A stretch of DNA of 64,000 nucleotides from Atherinomorus stipes (taxonomy: Eukaryota > Chordata > Actinopteri > Atheriniformes > Atherinidae). Shown here one piece after another: positions 50,801 through 59,800 of this stretch; the stretch's first letter is position 1, and every line of letters starts with the position of its first letter. The DNA lies in contig JALJCO010010193.1 in assembly GCA_023101725.1 (NCBI GenBank), positions 1 to 64,000 on the forward strand. The letters are read 5' to 3'. A program made the translations under genes and the position numbers. The notes beneath the pieces were generated by a model that saw only the letters and a program-made list of their open reading frames with translations, was not told the origin of the DNA and did not search any database.

Positions 50801-53800
50801 GATATTATCCCCCCCTCAGCCTGCAAGCGCCCCCCCAGCAAAATTCTCCTGGCCAGGAGGAGGTCCAGGAGATCCTGCAGGAGGCTCGGGTCAGCAAGCA
50901 GATGATGGAGGAGAAACCGAGTCAGGAAGAGCCTGACCTATATACCCTCAGCCTGGCAGAGAAGATGGCACTGTTCAACCAGCTGGCTCAGCCTCCAACC
51001 AGGGTGACCCACAGCAGGGGGGACACCCGGCGGCGCAGAGCCAACGCCCGCTACCAGACTCAACCCATCACGCTGGGAGACATGGAACAGGTGAGGAGGA
51101 TGAGCATGACTAACTCAGCTTCATCGTTCCTCCTAAACCGCCTTCATGTTTGCTTCATCTGTTAGACGCATGAAAACACCCTTCTACAGTCCGTCCATCT
51201 TTATCAGAGAACAGGGATGTGAAGAGTCGTCAGAGCAGAGAAGTTAACTTTTTTTGATCAAAGTATTTTTATTTAGTTTTGCAAATTATAGTTTACAATG
51301 TAACACAACCAGAACCCCCCCCCCCCCCCCCAACAACAACAAATAAATGAACATAATTAAAATAATAATAATGATGACTGATGACAACAGCAGAGGTTTA
51401 CAGTATCATGTTATCTGCTTCCGTATCTTTAACAAACATTAAGAAGGGCTGCCAAATGCTACAGAATTTTCTAGTAGACCCTCTGATTGTATATCTGATC
51501 TTCTCCAACTTGATGTGGTACATTATTTTATTTCCCTGACCCAATGACTGTATGTTGGAGGCACTGGGTCTTTCCATTCCAGTAGAATCAGTCTCCTAGC
51601 TAGGAGAGAGCAGAAAGCCACCATTGCTCTTTCCCACATCTCCAGATGGGAGTCAATCTGGGTTGCATCAAAAAGCGCAATGAATGGAGACGGTGCAAGC
51701 TTTTTTGCAAAGATCTTAGGAAAGGTCTCAAAGATGGTCTGCCAGAAAGTGCACAATGTTGGACATGTCCAGAACATGTGTAAGAGAGTGGCTGGATCTC
51801 GCCCTCGCCATCTATCACAAGTGGGGTCTATATCAGCACTGATCTTAGAGAGTCAACTTTAGACCAGTGGAGACGGTGTACGATTTTAAATTGAATGACA
51901 GCATGTCTAAGACAAATGGAAGATAAAAAAAAATTCCCTGAATTAATTTGTGCCAAATGTCATCTGTGATTTGCTCATTTAAAGGTAGAGTTCGAAGTTT
52001 CCCCACTGAATATAAATGTTAGACTTGTGCAAGTGAAATCCATCTCAAACCGCGCCTTTGGGTCTCTACTCTCTTGCAGTGGTGAGTTTGAGTGCAACTC
52101 CCTCTCCTCCTGTCTGTAATTCACTCTTTAGCTTTGTTATGGTCTGGTCGGGACGTTTCTGGGTGGAGATTTCTGTTTATATCACCAGCCAATGACAGAG
52201 CTAAGAGCATGACGCTGTGTGGAAATAAGCTCATGATTGGAGCAGACGCCAGTCACTCTCGAAGGAAGAAAAAAGAGAAAAACAGCGGATGCACCCAAGA
52301 AAAGATGAGAGCTTTAGATAGTGCTTTAGATTGGTTTGGCTTTTACCCGCTTCTGAGCTCTGAAGGAGTCATTGAAGCTGAATGGGCTGAAGAACGAGGC
52401 GGCTATTAGCCTGAGAGGGAGGGGCTCAGTTTAAATACTCTTGTTTGCAAACAGAAACAGTGGGGTGACTTCAGACTCTACCTTTAAATCTGTCTCCAAT
52501 TTATTTTTGAAAAAGGTCCAGAGGCATCAAGCTATGAGAATACAGTATTTTGTATAATGTGCTAAGAGATTACAATTGACAATTGAGTCCAACAGGCCAG
52601 TTGGAGGACAAAAGGGAGAACATTTCAAGTTTAAGAGTACAAAATTCCGAAGCTGAAAGTATCGAAAAAAATGGGTTTTTTTGGAATGTGATATTTTTGT
52701 ATCAACTGTTAAAAGGAGGCAAAGCTGACATTAATATACAAACAGACAGTGATACCATACCTCTTCTGGACCACACTTGAAAAAACCCATCTATTAATGA
52801 TGGAACAATCATATGATTCATTGCAATTGGTGCAGCCTGAGATAGATCTGTAAGTGCAAAGGATCTTCTAAATAGGGGATTGTCACGCTTTCCGGAAGTT
52901 TCCGGAATCTAGGCATTTCCTCTTCCGGGCCATTTTAACAATAGCTGTCCCTGCTCTGTTCCACTTTGAAATTCGGATAAACGCCAACCATACTTAAGTT
53001 TTCATTGATTCCCGACTGAAGTAATGCTAAGGAAGAAGTGGATCAAAGCGATTCGTCGCAGTGAAGGGCCGAACTTTATAATAAAACAACACAGCGCATT
53101 TGTTTGTAGCCGGCAGACTACACAGCTGGCGTTAGCAGGCTAGCATTAGCCAGCTTGATGACGTGCCTAACTTTGTGCGGCTGAAAACACACAAGCATCT
53201 GAAAACGTCTCCTTTCTTGGCAGTCCCCAGTTGTTCCACTGGAAATGGGGGGGTACAGACCCGATTTTCAGATGTTTGTGTGTTTTAAGACGCACAAAGT
53301 TAGGCACGTCAGCTAACGCTAGCCTGCTAATGCTAACGCTAACTGTGAAGTGCCGGTGTTGTGCCGCACCGGCTACAAACAAACGTGCTACGTTGTTTTA
53401 TTATAAAAGTTCGGCCCTTCACTCTATCGAATCGCTTTGATCCACTTCTTCCTTAGTATCACTTCAGTCTGGAATCCATGAAAATTTAAGTAGTGTTGGC
53501 GTTTATTCAATTTACGAAGTGGAACAGAGCAGGGACATTGAACTGGCCCGGAAGTGGACCGTCTAAGTGTTTCAAGTTCCAGAAACCGGAACACGGAAGC
53601 GTGATAATCCCCTATTGGTTCCAGATCTTGATTGAGTGCAAAAAAACTGGATTAGAGGTAAAGTTAGAAATGGGTTGTGAGAATGGCAACTTTGAACACA
53701 GTAAGGCTTTTAAAGAAGTGGAATTTACAGATGTCCTCTCCAGATTTAGCCATTCAGTGCCAGTGTTACCATTATCATTATCCATCCAATATAATTACAC

Positions 53801-56800
53801 TCGAATGTTAACCGCCCAATGGTAATACAAGAAGTGCCATCCCTCCCATTGAGCGAGGTCTCTGAAGTGCACCTCTTTTCATCTGGGGCGATTTTTTTGT
53901 TCCAAATGAAACTTGATATTTGATTATTCAGTTTGATTTAAAAAAAAAAAAAAAGACTGAGTTAAAAAGACGGGAAGGCACTGGAATATATATAAAAACT
54001 TGGGCAGCAAATTCATTTTTACTGTATTAATTTTTCCACCCAAAGAGAGAGGCAGGGGAGGGGATCCCATCGTTCGAAATCCTGATTCAAGTTTGATAAC
54101 AGGGGCTGATAGTTGGCAGAGTAAAGTTCTTTATGTTTATCTGTAATCCATATACCAAGATATTGGAATTTTTGGGGGCTAATTTTAAAGGGGAGTGAAT
54201 TTAGGGATGTCTCATCCGATAGGGATGTCTGTCTTATGCTGACAGGCATAAGCTCACTTTTTAACATTGACCCTTTCGCCGGATAGTTTGCCAAATTCTG
54301 TAAGTAAGACTATTAGCTTAGGATGACTTGAAAGGGGTTGTGATATATAAAGTAGCGTGTCGTCCGCATAAAGCGAGACTTTGTGCTCCTCCCCTGCCCA
54401 ATGAATTCCTCTATCAGTATTTTGTCTCAAAGGTAGAGCTAGAGGTTCTATTGCAATAGTGGTTCCAATGCAACCGTAAAAAGAAGCGGTGACATGGGGC
54501 ATCACTGTCTTGTACCACGTTTAAGCTCAAAAAAAGGGGACAAATTTTTAAAATGGTACGAACAGCAGCCATTGGGGAAGAATATAAAAGTCTGATCATG
54601 ATATGAATTTATTGCCAAATCCAAACCTCTCCAGTGTGCTGAAAAGAGAGCCCCACTTCACCCGGTCGAACGCCTTTTCAGCATCAAGTGAGAGAACGAC
54701 CTCTGATACACCAGGTGGAGAGGGGCTGTAGAGGATGTTAAAAAGGCGTCTGACATTAAAAAAAAACGAGTAACGATTCTTAATAAAACCTGTTTGGTCA
54801 GGTGATATAATGGAAGGAAGAAAACCTTCAAGTCAACCTTCAAGCCAGAACTTCAGCAAGGATTTTTGCGTCCGTGTTGAGGAGAGAAATTAGGTGGAAT
54901 GAATTGCACTCAAGAGGGTTTTTTTTCCTTTTTTGAGAAGTAGAGATTACTGCTTGGCGCATGGTCGGAGGTAAGGTCACAAAGGGAAAGTGATTCTTCA
55001 AAGACTGATAATAGTAAGGGGGCAATTTGGTCTGAGAGTTTTTTATAGAAATCTGTTGGATATCCGTCTGGCCCTGGGGACTTGCCACAGTTGTGTGAAA
55101 AAGTGTTTGCCCCCTTCCTGATTTCTTACTTTTTTGCATGTTTGTCACACTTAAATGTTTCAGATCATCAAGCAAATTTAAATGTGAGACAAAGATAACA
55201 CAAGTAAACACAAAATGGAGATTTTATTTTTACTGGGGGGGGGGGGGATCCAAACCTCCATGTCCCTGTGTGAAAAAGTGATCTTCCCCTAAACCTAATA
55301 ACTGGTTGTTCCACCTTAGCAGCAACAACTGCATCAAGCGTTTGTGATAACTGGCAGTGAGTCTTCTACAGCGCTGTGGAGGAATTTTGTTCCACTCATC
55401 TTTGCAGAATTGTTGTAATTCAGCCACATTGGAGGCTTTTCCAGCATGAACCGCCTTTTTAAGGTCATGCCACAGCATCTCAATGGGATTCAGGTGGGGG
55501 CTTTGACTAGGCCACTCCAAAGTCTTCATGTTGTTGTTCTTAAGCCATTCAGAGGTGGACTTGCTGGTGTGTTCTGGATCATTGTTCTGCTGCAGAACCC
55601 AAGTGCGCTTCAGCTTGAGGTCACCAACAGATGGCCGGACGTTCTCCTTCAGGATTTGTTTATGTTCTATCAGGAATCATGTCAGGGTTGATGAGATCTG
55701 CAAATCATTGCACTTTTTTAATGTGCAGTGACACAGCACACCACGTTCTGGGGAAGTGTTGCTGTGAGTGCAGGTGATGTGCGCTGGTTGTCTGGTAGAG
55801 ACGGGAAGCCGCTCATGTTGAAGGATGTGTGCGTGTTTCTGCTCCAGGAGCTCTCTGATACCGACACTGAGGATGACCAGGAGCTGTGCCCGGATGAAGT
55901 CCTCCACGTAAGCTCGTCAGACCATGCACTTGTGTTGGAGGATGACACGGCCCAACAGTGCTTGTTGTGACTTCGTGAATGTGTCATGCATGATTCAGCT
56001 TCTCGTGAGGTTTTCCGTCAGTGCATGCTGACCGTGTGCTGGACAGACCAGGGGATCGAGAGCTGCCTCCGTGGAGGGAGAACCGGTCCTGTCCAGGTTC
56101 ACTTATCTCTGAATGAAAGCAGGTGTTTGTTAGACACGAAAAGCATCTTAAAGGAATAGTACAGCATTGATTTTTCTACTCACCCTCATGCTGAGCAAGA
56201 CTCTGGAGCACCTTTTTAATATCTCAAAAGCAGCAGGAGATCCGGGGGTTCGTTTTCCCCCTACTTTCATATAATGGAGTTCACCGGTGACTGAACCAAA
56301 AAGGTCCATAAAAGTCCACAAAAACTTGTCAATATTCCTCCATACTGCTCGTCCAATGTAATCCAAGTGTCCTGAGGGGGTAGCGTCCAGAATTCACTGG
56401 AAACCATCATTTAGTAGATTTTTATAGATTAAACAGCAGTGCGTCCATGAGAGTTCACGACACTACGGAAGCTGCGGCATTCAGCGCCTACTCTGCCAAT
56501 AATGCAAGCATAAAAGAAGAAATTCACTGTTTACATTGTGCTGTTAAGAGCGACTGAGCTGCGGACAAACAGAAGAGGGGTTGGATATTGATTTTAAAAA
56601 AAAGAAAGAAAGAAAGAGAGAAAAAAAAACATGATCTCGTCTGCCGCGGCTTCCGTAGTGTCGTGAGCTTGCACGGGCTATAAAAATGTACTAAAAGATG
56701 TGGTTTTCAGAAAATTCTGGATGCTACCCACTCAGGACACTTGGATTACATTGGACGAGCAGTTTGGAGGAATATTGACAAGTTTTTGTGGACTTTTATG

Positions 56801-59800
56801 GACACTTTTGGTTCAGTCGCCGCTGAACTCACACACGGATTTCCGTCTGCATTTAAGGTATTAAGAAAGTGCTCAAATGCACTTTCTTAATCGTGCATTT
56901 GAGGGTGAGCAAGACTCTCACCGTCATGCTGAGAGTCTTGCTCAGCATGAGGGTGAGAAGATGGACCATCATTCTGTGGGTGTACTATTCCTGATGAAAG
57001 AAATAGTAGTTAGAGAGCTTGTTTTCTTCCTACATGTAAGTTTAGTCTGTCTCTACATGCTGGTCAGCAGCAGTGTCGGCCAGAGCAGGAGTGCTTTGTA
57101 ATTCATTATGTTGGCATGGCAACAGATGTGAGCTGTCTCTGTGATTTTCAGGAAGTCATGAATCAGACCGTTTGTACTCAGCATGTCCTCTGTTTATCTG
57201 ATTTCCCAAACTGACCCAGTTGTCCTTCTCACTTCCTGGTTGTGCAGCTTCAGAACGGCTCGGCCTCTCGGTGTGGACGTCTCCCTTCTTCATCAGCACT
57301 CAGAGCAGGAGGCACCATCTCCACCGACCTCGCCGGAGACATCCACATACCCCGAGCAGAAGCCTCTGTGGAGCCCTCCCCTCCCAGCCCTCACAGTCCC
57401 CCACTGCCTCGTCACCCAGACGGAGATGTCCTCCGGTCCCTGGACTCCCCAGACCAGCACAGGCACTGCATCTTACATCGAGAAGAGGACACAGCTGATC
57501 TGAAAACAGGCAAGAGAAAGCTCTCCTCTCCAGAGAGAGCGGTCAGAAACCCGGCCCAGCCTGGGGGAGAGAGGTGGGACGAAGAGGAGGAGAAGAGGGC
57601 GGAGCAGCGGGGAGCTGTGCAGCGCTCAGAGAGCCGGGAGCTTCAGCAGAGCCGGGAGCTTCAGCAGAGCCGGGAGCTTCAGCAGAACCGGGAGCTTCAG
57701 CATAACCGGGAGCTTCAGCAGAGCCGGGAGCTTCAGCAGAGCCGGGAGCTTCAGCATAACCGTGAGTTTCAGCAGAGCCGGGAGTTTCAGGACAGACCAG
57801 AGCTTCAGCATAACCGGGAGTTTCAGCATAACCGGGAGCTTCAGCAGAGCCGGGAGCTTCAGCAGAGCCGGGAGCTTCAACAGAGCCGGGAGTTTCAGCA
57901 TAACCGGGAGCTTCAGCAGAGCCGGGAGCTTCAGCAGAGCCGGGAGCTTCAGCATAACCGGGAGATTCAGCAGAGCCGGGAGCTTCAGCAGAGCCGGGAG
58001 CTTCAGCAGAGCCGGGAGTTTCAGCAGAGCCGGGAGCTTCAGCAGAGCCGGGAGATTCAGCATAACCGGGAGATTCAGCAGAGCCGGGAGCTTCAGCAGA
58101 ACCGGGAGTTTCAGGACAGACCAGAGCTTCAGCAGAACCGGGAGCTTCAGCAGAGCCGGGAGTTTCAGGACAGACCAGAGCTTCAGCAGAGCCGGGAGAT
58201 TCAGCATAACCGGGAGTTTCAGCATAACCGGGAGATTCAGCAGAGCCGGGAGTTTCAGCATAACCGGGAGCTTCAGCAGAGCCGGGAGCTTCAGCAGAGC
58301 CGGGAGATTCAGCAGAGCCGGGAGTTTCAGCATAACCGGGAGATTCAGCAGAGCCGGGAGCTTCAGCATAACCGGGAGTTTCAGGACAGACTAGAGCTTC
58401 AGCAGAGCCGGGAGTTTCAGGACAGACTAGAGCTTCAGCAGAGCCGGGAGTTTCAGGACAGACTAGAGCTTCAGCAGAGCCGGGAGTTTCAGCAGAGCCG
58501 GGAGCTTCAGCAGAGCCGGGAGCTTCAGCAGAGCCGGGAGCTTCAGCAGAGCCGGGAGCTTCAGCAGAGCCGGGAGTTTCAGGAGAGACTGGAGGGGGGG
58601 TCTCTGAGGGCCGACAGACTCCAGTCACACCCAGCTGTCAGAGGTGAGAGCAGCAGCATCTCCATGATTTTCTTCTTTCAGCAGCTTTTTTTTCTCGGGG
58701 AGCTCCTGCTCAGGTTTAGCCTGGTCCACCTGCCTGACTAACGCCATGTACCAGATACACGGCTGTAGTCACCAGGCTGGTGGACCAGGCTAGCTCAGGC
58801 TCAAGTAAGTAAGTAATTTTTATTTGTATAGCACCTTATAAGGTAAAACCACAAAGTGCTTTACAGCAGGATAATACAGAAAAAACAGTGAAAAAGAGTG
58901 CACAGATCTCAGCAGAAGAGGAAGGGATTCCAGAGTGTAGGAGCCACAGCTGCAAACACTCCGTCACCTTTGGTTTTTAAGCGTGTACGCTGCACAGCTA
59001 GCAGATCATTTATCTATCACTGAGTGAAAACCATCGGGGGCAAAGACCAGGATTTCTGTTTTTTTATCATCAAGTTGCAGAAAGTTTTCAGCATTCCAGC
59101 TCTCCACACGCTCTAAACACCTGAGTTAGTTCTGAAGTTTTAAAACATCCTGGGGTTTAAAAGAAATATAAAGCTGAATAACATCTGCATAGCAGTGATA
59201 ATTGTCATTGACAGAACTTAAAATGTGCTGAAGCAGAAGTAGATCAGGAACAGTAAAGGCCCTAATACAGACCCCTGCGGCACACCACAGGCAAGGACGT
59301 GGAGGAGGATCTGAAATTTTCAGCAGCCACAGATATAGATCGCCCAGACAAATGGGAGGAAAACCTATATCAACACCGTTTTCAGACCTGATCGGTCCAT
59401 CACGGAGACATCATCAGGTTATTGATGGTTTTGATTGACCTGATCGGTCCATCACGGAGACATCATCAGGTTATTGATGGTTTTGATTGACCTGATCGGT
59501 CCATCATGGAGACATCAGGTTATTGATGGTTTTTATTGACCTGATCGGTCCATCACGGAGACATCATTAGGTTATTGATGGTTTTGATTGACCTGATCGG
59601 TCCATCATGGAGACATCATCAGGTTATTGACTGGTTTTTATTGACCTGATCGGTCCATCACGGAGACATCATCAGGTTATTGATGGTTTTGATTGACCTG
59701 ATCGGTCCATCACGGAGACATCAGGTTATTGATGGTTTTTATTGACCTGATCGGTCCATCATGGAGACATCATTAGGTTATTGACGGGTTTTTATTGACC

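Larger units (their letters stand above)
51242..55084 (-). mobile_element. L1-like LINE remnant, antisense, broken by two insertions
   Basis: Read on the minus strand from right to left, ORF2-like pieces occur in order: [10 protein letters not shown] and [20 protein letters not shown] (54840-54990); [20 protein letters not shown] with the YADD catalytic motif (about 54390-54330); [20 protein letters not shown] (about 54190-54115), with [20 protein letters not shown]; and the C-terminal [20 protein letters not shown] (51777-51720). Frameshifts and stops are frequent. The 3' end faces left at about 51242. MITEs at 51978-52488 and 52875-53612 split it. Confidence 0.85.

Noticed and set aside
57543..58628. 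361-codon minus-strand frame ([16 protein letters not shown]) opposite the supervillin repeat
   Set aside because: It is an antisense shadow of the 18-bp coding array. The + strand frame has splice borders and continuity with a known protein.
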